Assembly (NCBI GenBank): GCA_016177875.1
Contig: JACOUL010000015.1
Location: 97,319-161,318, forward strand
Source of the DNA: Burkholderiales bacterium
Lineage (GTDB): Bacteria > Pseudomonadota > Gammaproteobacteria > Burkholderiales > Burkholderiaceae_D
Direction of reading: 5' to 3'
DNA: 64,000 bases
Position numbers and translations under genes: made by a program. Under the pieces are notes generated by a model that made no database searches, had not been told where the DNA came from, and saw only the letters and a program-made list of their open reading frames with translations. Position 1 is the first letter of the stretch, and each line of letters starts with the position of its first letter. This document shows, piece by piece, positions 26,106 to 35,482 of the stretch.

Positions 26106-28751
26106 ATGTTTCCCGCTCCCATTCTGCTTGTGCCCGACAAAGCCTTTTGGGCCGCTGCTGCACGCCTCCTATGCCAAACGCCGTTTCTGGTGCGGCCCCG
26201 CGTAATAGTGCCGACCGCGACCCACGCCCGGCTTTTGAAAGAAGCGCTCATGGAGCAGGGCACGAGCACGATGCCTCGAATGACGACCTTGTCGGCTTGG
26301 TTGGAACAATCGGGTGGGCCGGAGATTGCCGTAACCACCCCGAGCAGCCGCCTGATGAGCCTCTATGCGGAACTGCGTCAGCATGCGTGGCTAAAAAAGC
26401 TTTTCACCGCGCGCCGCAATACGGATTTGCTGCCGCTCGCGCAAATCCTATTAACGCTTTCGGATGAACTGACGCAAGCGCTGTTGCCGCAGCTTCGTTT
26501 GGCGCCGGCCGTCGTGGACGAGCGCTGGCAAACGGCGCTGGAACAGTTAACGCCGTCCGCCCGCCAAATGCTGTCGGACGAGGCGCAGCTGGTATGGACC
26601 ATCTGGAAAAGCCAACTCGACGGCGCCGACGCTTGCGCTGCACGTTTTACGCGCATGATGCGCCTGGCCGAGCATGCCGATGCGCCACTGGTGTGGATCG
26701 AGGCAGCCGAAGCCGATGCCTTCGATCTGGCATTTATCGAGGCATGGAGCGCGCGGCAGGAAGTTATGTTCATCGCGCCGGATTGGCGAGCTTCCGCTTC
26801 GCCTTCGCTATATGCTGCCGCGTGGCCGGAGGCGATGAGCGACGCAAGCGATTCACTCGCTGCTGATGAGCTGGACGTCCCGCAAGGCTTGGCATTGTGC
26901 CGCGCTAAAAGCATGGAGGATGAAGCCCAGCAAGGCGCGCAATCCATTATTAACTGGCTGACGGCCGGCAAGTCTTCCGTCGCTATCGTTGCGCAAGACC
27001 GGGCGGTGGCGCGCCGCATCCGTGCCTTGCTTGAACGCGCTCAAATTTTCGTTGCCGATGAAACCGGCTGGAAGCTTTCCACTACGCGGGCTGCTGCGGC
27101 AGTCGCCGCGTGGTTCGAAGTGATTGCATCGCGCGCGGAAACCGTGGCATTGCTCGACTTGCTCAAATCCCCTTTCCTATTTGCCGACGTGCCGGACAAA
27201 TCCATGCAAGTCATGCGCATCGAACTGGCATTGCGGCGAGCGAATGTGCCGGGCGGTTGGGACGCGGCGCTGTCCGCATTGGAAGACGCGCCGCAAGAGC
27301 GAGAATTGCTGTTGCGTATCGCTGCACAAGCGGCGCGCTTTGCGCAACGCAAATCTTTGTTGAAGTGGATCGATCTCACGCTCGATGCTTTTGATGAGCT
27401 GGGAATAAGTTCGGCATTGTCGCAAGACGCCGCCGGCCGACAGGTTCTCGATCTACTCGATTCGCTCAAGCAGGATTGCCGGCAAATGGGACACGCTTTC
27501 TCGATCGCGGAATGGCGCGCCTTAGTGTGTTTACAGCTGGAATCCATTGATTTCATTCCGGAGCAAAACGATAGACGCGTCGTGATGCTGCCTTTGAACG
27601 GCGCGCGCCTGCGTTCGTTTGACGCCGCGCTGGTGGTCGGTGCCGATGCGGACCACTTGCCTTCGCAAGCAAGCGAGACTTTGTTTTTTGCGAACGCCGT
27701 ACGGCGCGAGCTTGGCTTGGCGACGCGCGAAAGTCTGCAGCGCCAGCAATTGCGCGATTTTATTGCCGTGTTGTGCACTTGCGATGAAGTGGTGCTGTCA
27801 TGGCAGGCACATAAAGACGGTGAAGCGAATGCCGTCAGCCCCTGGATCGCGCGCTTGCAGCTGACGCTGGAGCGCCGGGGGCACCGGTTGCGCGAGCATC
27901 GGGTCGCGCTCACGCAGCGTGAACTGACGTTCGCCATGCCGAGCATGCCGGCGCCGGCTGCGCCGCAATTTTTGCCGAAGCGATTATCGGCAAGCGGATA
28001 CAACAAATTGGTCGCTTGCCCATATCAGTTTTTCGCTTCGCATATGCTGGGCCTGGCGCCTTTGGATGAGTTATCCGACTTACCGCAAAAGCGCGACTAC
28101 GGCGAGTGGCTGCACCAAGTGCTCAAGAAATATCACGACACGCTGGCCGGCCGTCCGATCGCGCCGGATGCACGCGCGGCACTGCTCGCGCAAATTTCCG
28201 AATCCGTATTCGGCCCGGTGTTGATTCAAAATCCGGCGGCGCTCGGCTATTACGTGCGCTGGCAAAAAGCGATGCCTGCTTATATCGCCTGGGCCAACGA
28301 ACGCGAAAGCAAAGGGTGGCGTTTCGCGTTCGGCGAAAAGCAATTCAGAAAGAGCCTGCAATGGGAGGGCGGCGAAGTCATGCTGCACGGCTGGATCGAC
28401 CGCATGGATGAAAACGATGCCGGCGACGTCGCGCTGATGGATTACAAGGCGATCAATTTCACGTCGCTCAAAAAGCGGCTGGACCAGCGCGAGGATCATC
28501 AGCTGGCTTTTTATGGCTTGATCGCCGACCGGCCGGTGGCGGCCGCGCATTATGTGTCGCTTGAACCGTATAACGACAAGATGCGCGATGCGCCTGCAGC
28601 AGAATATCCGCAGTGGCAGCAACAACTCAAGGCGCAGATCGTCGACAATCTCCGCGCGATTTCTCAAGGCGCGCCGCTTCCGGCTTCGGGGATCGAAATG
28701 GAATGCCAGTATTGCGACGTGCGCGGCCTGTGCCGTAAAGGAGCGTGGTAA
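26106..28751 (+). CDS. addB: AddB-like PD-(D/E)XK nuclease subunit
   Basis: 881 residues, much shorter than Bacillus AddB. The first two thirds are an inactivated helicase-like scaffold. The C-terminal part is a RecB-type nuclease: SASGYNKLVACPYQFFASHML, GEWLHQVLKKYHD, GWIDRMDE and VALMDYKAINF supply the catalytic acid and Lys positions. Cysteines in VACPYQ and CQYCDVRGLC near the end match the iron-sulfur staple of AddB nucleases. With AddA it should resect DNA ends for recombination. The stop shares one base with the addA start (TAATG). No ribosome-binding site is seen at ATG 26106. Confidence 0.85.
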   Translation: MFPAPILLVPDKAFWAAAARLLCQTPFLVRPRVIVPTATHARLLKEALMEQGTSTMPRMTTLSAWLEQSGGPEIAVTTPSSRLMSLYAELRQHAWLKKLFTARRNTDLLPLAQILLTLSDELTQALLPQLRLAPAVVDERWQTALEQLTPSARQMLSDEAQLVWTIWKSQLDGADACAARFTRMMRLAEHADAPLVWIEAAEADAFDLAFIEAWSARQEVMFIAPDWRASASPSLYAAAWPEAMSDASDSLAADELDVPQGLALCRAKSMEDEAQQGAQSIINWLTAGKSSVAIVAQDRAVARRIRALLERAQIFVADETGWKLSTTRAAAAVAAWFEVIASRAETVALLDLLKSPFLFADVPDKSMQVMRIELALRRANVPGGWDAALSALEDAPQERELLLRIAAQAARFAQRKSLLKWIDLTLDAFDELGISSALSQDAAGRQVLDLLDSLKQDCRQMGHAFSIAEWRALVCLQLESIDFIPEQNDRRVVMLPLNGARLRSFDAALVVGADADHLPSQASETLFFANAVRRELGLATRESLQRQQLRDFIAVLCTCDEVVLSWQAHKDGEANAVSPWIARLQLTLERRGHRLREHRVALTQRELTFAMPSMPAPAAPQFLPKRLSASGYNKLVACPYQFFASHMLGLAPLDELSDLPQKRDYGEWLHQVLKKYHDTLAGRPIAPDARAALLAQISESVFGPVLIQNPAALGYYVRWQKAMPAYIAWANERESKGWRFAFGEKQFRKSLQWEGGEVMLHGWIDRMDENDAGDVALMDYKAINFTSLKKRLDQREDHQLAFYGLIADRPVAAAHYVSLEPYNDKMRDAPAAEYPQWQQQLKAQIVDNLRAISQGAPLPASGIEMECQYCDVRGLCRKGAW

Positions 28752-31591
28752 TGCATGCGGCGCGCGCCTGGGATGCGGACGGCCGGGCCGTCGCTGCGAA
28801 CGGCTTTACGTCGCTCGCTTGCGATCCAAGTCATTCAGTCGTGGTCGAGGCTTGTGCGGGAAGCGGCAAGACGTGGCTATTGGTGGCGCGCATGCTGCGC
28901 CTTCTATTGTCCGGCGCGGAACCCGCTGAATTGTTGGCGATTACCTTCACGCGCAAGGCGGCGCAAGAAATGCGCGAACGGCTATTGCAGTTGCTGCACG
29001 ACTTGGCTTTACTTCCCGAAGATAAAGTGCGCGATCTTCTGCTGGAGCGCGGTGTGGCGGAATCCGAGCTGCCCGTGTTGTTGCCGCAGGCGCGAGGTCT
29101 TTATGAAAAAACTTTATCGAGCGCGCAAAGCCTATCCATCGATACCTTCCACAGCTGGTTCGCCAAGCTGATCCGCATCGCTCCTCTGGCTGCCGGCGTG
29201 CCGCACGGCTATGTGCTGACTGAAGCGACCGGCGAACTGTTGGCGGAAGCCTATGGACGATTCATGGAATCCTTGAACGACCGCGGAAATGAAGCGACAC
29301 GCCAAGCCATGCTGGATTTGTATGAGCAAGTGGGCGATTGGCAAGTGCGCGTACTGCTCGATGCTTTCATGGCGCGCCGCGCCGAATGGTGGGCGATGGA
29401 AGGCCGTGGCGACCCATTTGATTTTCTGCGCGAGCTATGCGGCGAAGACGGCGAACGCGATGCGCGCTTACGGCTTTGGGAAGATGCGTCGCTGAGGACG
29501 CGTATTGGGCAGATCGCTGCATTGCTCGGGCAAGGAACCGAAACCAATAAAAAGCGTGCCAATGCAATTGAATCCGCATTGACCGCGGGCGCATCGGCAG
29601 AGAATTTCGAGCGGATCTGCAATGAATTTTTCGACGGCGACGGCAAGGGACGCAAGAATAATGCCAAAACCAAAGCACTGGCCGCGGTCATCGAAAAAAA
29701 TTTCGGCGAGCAGGGAGCGGCGCTTTTCGAAGAAGAATGCGAAGCCCTCGCGCACGCATTGAAAGAATTGCAGCGGCGCGGCTGCGAGCCGCGCGTATTG
29801 GCCTTGAATCGCGCTTTGTTTATCGCCGGCGCGGCTTATGTGCAGCACTACCAGGAAATCAAAGAGGAACGCCGCGTTTTTGACTTTGCCGATTTGGAAT
29901 GGCATGCATACCGCTTGCTCACCGACGAAGCGCATGCCGCCTATCTGCATACTCGGCTCGATGCGCGTTACCGGCATATTTTGCTCGATGAATTTCAAGA
30001 TACCAATCCGCTGCAATGGCAGATCGTGCGTGCCTGGTTGCAGGCCTACGGCGCGGACGGCGGCAAGCCGAGCGTGTTTATCGTCGGCGACCCTAAGCAA
30101 TCGATTTATCGCTTCCGGCGCGCGGAGCCGCGCGTGTTTGCCGCCGCGCGCGAGTTGCTGAAAGCGGAAGGCGCACGCATTCTGAAAACGAATCAAACGC
30201 GCCGCAACGCCGCCGCGATCGTCGAGGCGCTCAACACAGGCTTTTCCGCCAACCCGATTTATGCGCCGCAAAGCACGAATGCACAAAGCACGGGTGCCGT
30301 GTGGCGCTTGCCCTTGGTCGGCACGTCTTCCTCGGAAGAGGAAGAGAGCAACGACAAGGACGACGAGGAGAACCCGGCGTTTGCCTTGCGCAATCCGCTT
30401 TCCACCCCCTTAGAAGAACAAGAAGACCGGCGGCGATTGGACGAAGGAAGAGCGGTGGCGCAGGCGTTGCTGCGCGCGCGACAGGAGCGCGGTTGCGCGT
30501 GGAAGCAAGTCATGCTTCTGGTAAAAAAGCGCCAGCACATGGGCGCATATGAGATGGCTATGCGCGAAGCGGGTATCCCTTTTGTTTCGGATCGGCGCGG
30601 CGGCTTGCTCGATGCGCTCGAAGTCCTGGACTTGATTGCCTTGCTCACTTTTCTCACCACGCCGGGCGACAATCGCGCGCTTGCGCATATTCTGAAGTCG
30701 CCGATGTTCGGGGTGAGCGATCGGGATTTGATTGCGCTTGCCATATGCACGGAAGAGGATTGGTGGCAGCGGCTGCAAGCCGAAGCGCTTCGTACACCCG
30801 TTTCCGTATTTGCCGATGCGGCCAATTTGTTGAGCAAGTGGATACGGATCGCCGCGCACTTGCCGGTGCATGATTTGCTCGACGTCATCGTTCACGAAGG
30901 CCAGCTGATTGCACGTTATGCTCAAAGCACATCGTCCTTAATGCGCACGCAAGTGCTTGGCAATATCGATGCTTTCATCGAGTTGGCGCTGAATTTGGAT
31001 GCGGGGCGTTATCCCAGCTTGCCGAAATTCATTGATGCTTTGTCGCGCTTGCGCAAGGGTGGCGATTCGGATGCGCCGGATGAAGCGGGCATCGATCAAG
31101 CCGCCGATGCGGTACGCATGTTGACGATCCATAGCGCCAAAGGTTTGGAAGCCGATGTCGTTGTCTTGTTGGACGCCAACCATAGCGAACCGGCGCGCGA
31201 CGATGTCGGCATTCTGTGCGAATGGCCGCAGCATGAAGATGCGCCCGCGCATTTTTCCGCCTTCGGACGTAGAAGCGAACGCGGCGCGGCGCGCGACGCG
31301 ATCTTCAATGATGAAGAAGCGATCCGGCAGCAAGAAGACTGGAATCTCTTGTATGTGGCCGCCACGCGCGCGCGTGAGTTATTGATCGTCAGTGGTGTCG
31401 CCGCCGGCCGTGGCGCCGATGCGGAAGGTGTTGCTCACGGTAGCTGGTATTCCCGCTTGACGCATGTTCCGCTTTGCGACGTGCCTCAGTCAGAGGCGAT
31501 TCATCCTGAGATCGCTCAAGCGGAGAAGCGCTTCCGCTTGTCGGTTTTCGACCCTCCTATCCTTCCAGCTACTAAAATTTCTTCTAATTAA
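28751..31591 (+). CDS. addA: AddA-like UvrD helicase lacking the C-terminal nuclease domain
   Basis: 946 residues from ATG 28751. It has all superfamily 1 helicase motifs: Walker A ACAGSGKT at 34-41, ITFTRKAAQEMRERL, DEFQDTNPLQWQ, VGDPKQSIYRFR, TIHSAKGLEADVVVLLD and VAATRARELLIVSG. It ends about 65 residues after the last helicase motif (FDPPILPATKISSN). The usual AddA of this group is longer by a RecB-type nuclease domain (DYK motif), which is absent here. The 128 bases downstream contain no remnant. As part of an AddAB complex it would provide helicase only, leaving AddB as the single nuclease. Confidence 0.85.
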   Translation: MHAARAWDADGRAVAANGFTSLACDPSHSVVVEACAGSGKTWLLVARMLRLLLSGAEPAELLAITFTRKAAQEMRERLLQLLHDLALLPEDKVRDLLLERGVAESELPVLLPQARGLYEKTLSSAQSLSIDTFHSWFAKLIRIAPLAAGVPHGYVLTEATGELLAEAYGRFMESLNDRGNEATRQAMLDLYEQVGDWQVRVLLDAFMARRAEWWAMEGRGDPFDFLRELCGEDGERDARLRLWEDASLRTRIGQIAALLGQGTETNKKRANAIESALTAGASAENFERICNEFFDGDGKGRKNNAKTKALAAVIEKNFGEQGAALFEEECEALAHALKELQRRGCEPRVLALNRALFIAGAAYVQHYQEIKEERRVFDFADLEWHAYRLLTDEAHAAYLHTRLDARYRHILLDEFQDTNPLQWQIVRAWLQAYGADGGKPSVFIVGDPKQSIYRFRRAEPRVFAAARELLKAEGARILKTNQTRRNAAAIVEALNTGFSANPIYAPQSTNAQSTGAVWRLPLVGTSSSEEEESNDKDDEENPAFALRNPLSTPLEEQEDRRRLDEGRAVAQALLRARQERGCAWKQVMLLVKKRQHMGAYEMAMREAGIPFVSDRRGGLLDALEVLDLIALLTFLTTPGDNRALAHILKSPMFGVSDRDLIALAICTEEDWWQRLQAEALRTPVSVFADAANLLSKWIRIAAHLPVHDLLDVIVHEGQLIARYAQSTSSLMRTQVLGNIDAFIELALNLDAGRYPSLPKFIDALSRLRKGGDSDAPDEAGIDQAADAVRMLTIHSAKGLEADVVVLLDANHSEPARDDVGILCEWPQHEDAPAHFSAFGRRSERGAARDAIFNDEEAIRQQEDWNLLYVAATRARELLIVSGVAAGRGADAEGVAHGSWYSRLTHVPLCDVPQSEAIHPEIAQAEKRFRLSVFDPPILPATKISSN

Positions 31592-31719
31592 GTCAAGCTG
31601 TCTTACGTTCTCTCTTCCCGCTCGGAACCTTGTGGAAATATAAATCGTCCAACAGTGGCTCATTGATTTGATGGAGCGCAATGCTCCGCATCAATAGGCA
31701 AAAATGGAGGATTGGAGGC

Positions 31720-33960
31720 ATGGAATATCTGGGGGCGCTGTTAAATACCGACGGCTTTTTGCCGCACGGTTATTCCTATTTATGGACGCCTGCATTACTG
31801 TGGATTTACGTGGTTTCAGATATTGGGACCGGCCTCGCGTTCTACTTTATCACCTGGGCACTCACTTACTTCGTTCATAAGCGTACCGATCTTAAATTCA
31901 ACTGGATCTTCAAATTATTCTCTGCATTTATCTTCTTCAGCGGTACCACGCATTTACTATCGGTTTGGACCATTTGGCAGCCTGCTTATTGGATAGACGC
32001 ATTGGTAAAGGCCGCGACCGCGGTCGTCTCCGCCATAACCGCCATTCTTTTGTGGCCGCTTATCCCTAAAGCACTGAAGCTGCCGAGCACTGCCCAGCTT
32101 GAAGATGTGATTAAGCAACTGCAACATCAGATTGCCGAACGGACTTCCACAGAGGGCGTGCTTGCGCAACTCAATGCCTCGCTGGAGGAGAGGGTGAAGA
32201 GGCGAACGCATGAATTGTTGGAAATTAACGAGCGCCTGCAGAATGAAATCGAGACGCGAAAAAATATTGAACACGACTTATATACGGAGAAGGAGCGCGC
32301 GCAAGTCACGCTGCGTTCGATCGGGGATGCCGTCATTACGGTGGGTATGCATCAAAAAATCTGCTACCTCAATCCCGTTGCCCAACGGATGACGGGTTGG
32401 ACTGAAGCGGAGGCACTCGGCAAAGACCTTGAGCAAGTATTCCATCTGATTGATGAAAATACGAAAGAACGCTTGCCGAATCCGATTACCCGCGTACTCG
32501 AATATGGGCAGGCCGATCGTCTGCCGCCGGATGTTTTGCTCATCAGTCGTGACGGTGTTCAGTATGCCATCGAAGACTCGGCCGCACCTATGCTCGACGC
32601 CGAGGGAAATTTGCTTGGCGCCGTAATGGTTTTTCACGACATCAGCGAAGCACGTAAAACAGCCAAGGAAATGGCGTATTTAGCCAATCATGATGTGTTG
32701 ACCGGCTTGCCCAATCGCGCATTGCTAAACGACCGCCTGGAAAATGCGCTTGCTTTAGCACATCGGGAAAGCAGGCGGCTCGCCTTGCTGTTTATTGATA
32801 TAGACCATTTTAAGGACATTAACGATTCGCTCGGGCACGATGTAGGCGATCAATTGCTGGTCGAAATCGGTACGCGTTTTTCTGACGTGATACGCAATAG
32901 CGATACTGTATGCCGGCAAGGGGGCGACGAATTTATCATTCTCATGCCGGACATTCCCGACAATATGGCGCCGGCCGAGGTGGCGCGCAAGCTGCTGGAT
33001 GCGCTAGCGGAAATGCAGGGCGTCGCTCACCACGACATTCGCGTGAGCGGCAGCATCGGCATCGCCGTTTATCCGGATAATGGGAGGGACGCCGAAACGC
33101 TGACGCGGCATGCCGACATGGCGATGTATCACGCCAAGATTTCAGGGCGAAACAATTTTCAGTTCTATACCCAAACCATGACGGAATCCGTCGCGCAGAG
33201 AATTCGCTTGGAAAACGGTTTACGGCGCGCGATAGAAAAAAATGAATTCGTGGTGCATTACCAACCTAAAATTTCGCTGGATGGCGGGCATATCATCGGC
33301 GCCGAAGCCTTAGTGCGATGGCAGCATCCTTCCGGCATGGTTTCGCCTGGTAAATTCATTCCGGTGGCTGAACAAAGCGGGCTGATCAAGGAAATCGGCA
33401 GCTGGGTGTTGCGCGAAGTGTGCCGTCAGAACCGCGAATGGCAAATGGCAGGCCTGGGCATGATTCCGATTGCAGTGAACCTCTCGCCCGCACAGCTGCA
33501 TCAAGAAGGCTTTCTCAATGAAGTCATCCATGCATTGCGCGACCTTGATCTCCCTAACGATTGTTTGGAGTTCGAAGTCACGGAAAGCATTTCTATCCAT
33601 GGCGAAGAAAAGGCGATCACCTGGCTGCGCACCTTGAAGGAAATGGGCGTACGCCTATCGATCGACGACTTCGGCACCGGCTATTCAAGCTTGTCTTATT
33701 TGAAGCGGTTGCCGATCGACACCATCAAGATCGACCAAAGCTTCGTGCGCGATATCACCACCGACCCCGACGACGCCGCCATCATCGAAGCGATCATTCA
33801 AATGGCGCATAGCTTGCGATTGGAAGTGATTGCAGAGGGAGTGGAAACGGTCGACCAATTGGACTTTCTGCGCGACAGGAATTGCGATCAAGTGCAGGGC
33901 TATTACTATAGCGAGCCGGTGCCGGCCGATCGATTTAGTGAATTGCTGACGGTGCATTAG
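31720..33960 (+). CDS. Ethylene-receptor-like membrane domain, PAS, GGDEF and EAL protein
   Basis: 746 residues from ATG 31720 (GGATTGGAGGC upstream). Residues about 18-118 form three membrane helices resembling the ethylene-binding domain of plant ETR1: D34 in VVSDIGTGLA aligns with ETR1 D25, and FFSGTTHLLSVW (71-82) aligns with its LCGATHLINLW. The copper-ligand histidine is kept (H78), but the cysteine is Ser74. A coiled coil, a PAS domain (about 200-325), GGDEF (QGGDEF with RNSD inhibitory site) and EAL (GAEALVRWQ, EVTES, DDFGTGYSSL, IAEGVE) follow; both catalytic domains look intact. It should control c-di-GMP from a membrane sensor. Confidence 0.92.
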   Translation: MEYLGALLNTDGFLPHGYSYLWTPALLWIYVVSDIGTGLAFYFITWALTYFVHKRTDLKFNWIFKLFSAFIFFSGTTHLLSVWTIWQPAYWIDALVKAATAVVSAITAILLWPLIPKALKLPSTAQLEDVIKQLQHQIAERTSTEGVLAQLNASLEERVKRRTHELLEINERLQNEIETRKNIEHDLYTEKERAQVTLRSIGDAVITVGMHQKICYLNPVAQRMTGWTEAEALGKDLEQVFHLIDENTKERLPNPITRVLEYGQADRLPPDVLLISRDGVQYAIEDSAAPMLDAEGNLLGAVMVFHDISEARKTAKEMAYLANHDVLTGLPNRALLNDRLENALALAHRESRRLALLFIDIDHFKDINDSLGHDVGDQLLVEIGTRFSDVIRNSDTVCRQGGDEFIILMPDIPDNMAPAEVARKLLDALAEMQGVAHHDIRVSGSIGIAVYPDNGRDAETLTRHADMAMYHAKISGRNNFQFYTQTMTESVAQRIRLENGLRRAIEKNEFVVHYQPKISLDGGHIIGAEALVRWQHPSGMVSPGKFIPVAEQSGLIKEIGSWVLREVCRQNREWQMAGLGMIPIAVNLSPAQLHQEGFLNEVIHALRDLDLPNDCLEFEVTESISIHGEEKAITWLRTLKEMGVRLSIDDFGTGYSSLSYLKRLPIDTIKIDQSFVRDITTDPDDAAIIEAIIQMAHSLRLEVIAEGVETVDQLDFLRDRNCDQVQGYYYSEPVPADRFSELLTVH

Positions 33961-34060
33961 CAAGTAATCTTGAATTCCAGTCTTAAGCTCGTTTGGACTA
34001 TTGCCCCAAGTCTCATAAGTAGTTTTAGTACTGACAGTACCTTGGATGTTAAAAATGTCA

Positions 34061-34186
34061 ATCCCATGAATATGGGATATTTGGGAGCTCTTCAAATGGG
34101 CACTTAGCCATAGAGCGGCAATCTGATTTTGTCAGCCGTTATCCGCGCGCTTTATTTACTGCGCAAAACCCCATAAATATGGGATA
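34061..34186. repeat. Pair of CCCATRAATATGGGAT palindromes
   Basis: In the 281-bp region 33961-34241, ATCCCATGAATATGGGAT (34061-34078) and CCCCATAAATATGGGATA (34169-34186) repeat the same interrupted palindrome, CCCAT-N4-ATGGG, 108 bp apart. Two matching palindromes before a gene suggest operators for a dimeric repressor of the small gene at 34242. The second lies 56 bases before that start. Confidence 0.55.
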
Positions 34187-34241
34187 CCTCATTCATCCGA
34201 GATAGGGTTTAATCACCGCATTCAAAACTAAGCGGGATGGT

Positions 34242-34439
34242 ATGGAAAACGCTGATGCCTTAAGGCGGTTCATAGAAGAGTGGTGCGACGACGCGCCGGT
34301 GAAAGTAAACACGAGGTTCATCATTCCTCGTTCTGAAAAAGACCGGCGAGGTTCAGCATCTTTTGCTCCGCCTTACTTCACCGAAGAAGGCATGGTGATA
34401 TTTGATCGGCGGGAGAATGGGGAGCGCCGAAACAATTGA
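34242..34439 (+). CDS. Small hypothetical protein
   Basis: 65 residues, MENADALRRFIEEWCDD to ENGERRNN, charged and soluble with one Cys. The end FDRRENGERRNN resembles the tail of some small Burkholderiales proteins of unknown function. A weak GCGGGA precedes ATG 34242. The pair of palindromes upstream suggests specific regulation. I cannot assign a role, and the gene itself is only moderately supported. Confidence 0.5.
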   Translation: MENADALRRFIEEWCDDAPVKVNTRFIIPRSEKDRRGSASFAPPYFTEEGMVIFDRRENGERRNN

Positions 34440-34477
34440 GCACGTTGTGAAGATTCTCGCTAAAGCACCGCTCTAAT

Positions 34478-35482
34478 CTAATTATTTTGCATTGAACGCG
34501 CGAAAGCAGGCGAGCCGGCATCCTTCAACCACAGCCGCGACGACGCCTGCGGCTTGTCGATATCCAGTTGCATCAAGTTTGTTTTCGGTGCCCACAGCGC
34601 CGGCGTAATGAATTCATAAACCAAGGTATGGTTATCCAGCCACTCGATTTGATCGTCGATACTGCGGCTTTCCTTGAATACCGTTTCGCGCATGCTCGCC
34701 AAATCAAGCACTGCCGGCATCCATTCGCCGCCTATTTTTTTCTTGAATGCGAGACGTGTGCCGTCCGGTGAGAACGAGGGGCATTCGATACCGGCTTTCA
34801 CGATATCGATACGGCGCGCGCCGATCCGTCCTTTTGCCAAGTATGTTTTTTTGCCGAATGCCGCGGTGACGTAAAATTCATCCGGATTTTTGGGGTGAAA
34901 AGTGATTCCCCACAAATTCAGGTCGCGTGCGGAAACGCGCGCATTGTCTTGTCTTGTGTCCCAATATTCGAGCGGCGGCAAGCTGAGTTTCTTTTGCTTG
35001 AGCTCGATGATCATGGCCTCGGTCGAAAAGGTGTCGGTGCCGTAGGAGTGGCCGGTAACGAACATGGTGCCGGCGGCATAAGCGCCATCGGGCGAGACGC
35101 GGGCACGCGAGACCGTAATGCCGCCCGGCACGTTGCCCGCAAACAGCGGATGGAGGGAAAAGTCGGTCACCGTGAAATCCGCCGGCCCGGCTTGTCCCGG
35201 TTTCTTCGGAATGCCGAGACAAAAAATCCTCTCTCGTCCCAGATGCACTCTATCGCAAGCGAGCGAGGTCGGCCGGCGGCTGTTGACCTCCTTGGTGATC
35301 GGATCGAACAGCACCAGGTCGATGCGGCTCGGGGCATCGCGGGTGGTGTTGCGCACCAGGGCAAACGATTGCCCGTTGAATGCGCGCAAGTCCGATAACG
35401 GCGCCGCATGAACGGCGTCGAAGAGGCCGCACAAAAAAAATGCGGCGAGCAGATAGCGCACTGGGCGAATAAAAATTTTCAT
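34478..35482 (-). CDS. Secreted TolB-like beta-propeller protein
   Basis: 334 residues from ATG 35482, overlapping the stop of the MFS gene as ATGA. A Sec signal peptide (MKIFIRPVRYLLAAFFLCGLFDAVHA) is followed by a propeller-like chain with repeats such as ARVSPDGAYAAGTMFV, LWGITFHPKNPDEFYVTAAF and CPSFSPDGTRLAFKKK. These match the TolB/WD40-like PD40 motif. It would be periplasmic. Coupling to a transporter gene suggests a shared task, for example handling of an exported or imported compound, but the ligand is unknown. Confidence 0.8.
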   Translation of the reverse strand: MKIFIRPVRYLLAAFFLCGLFDAVHAAPLSDLRAFNGQSFALVRNTTRDAPSRIDLVLFDPITKEVNSRRPTSLACDRVHLGRERIFCLGIPKKPGQAGPADFTVTDFSLHPLFAGNVPGGITVSRARVSPDGAYAAGTMFVTGHSYGTDTFSTEAMIIELKQKKLSLPPLEYWDTRQDNARVSARDLNLWGITFHPKNPDEFYVTAAFGKKTYLAKGRIGARRIDIVKAGIECPSFSPDGTRLAFKKKIGGEWMPAVLDLASMRETVFKESRSIDDQIEWLDNHTLVYEFITPALWAPKTNLMQLDIDKPQASSRLWLKDAGSPAFARSMQNN

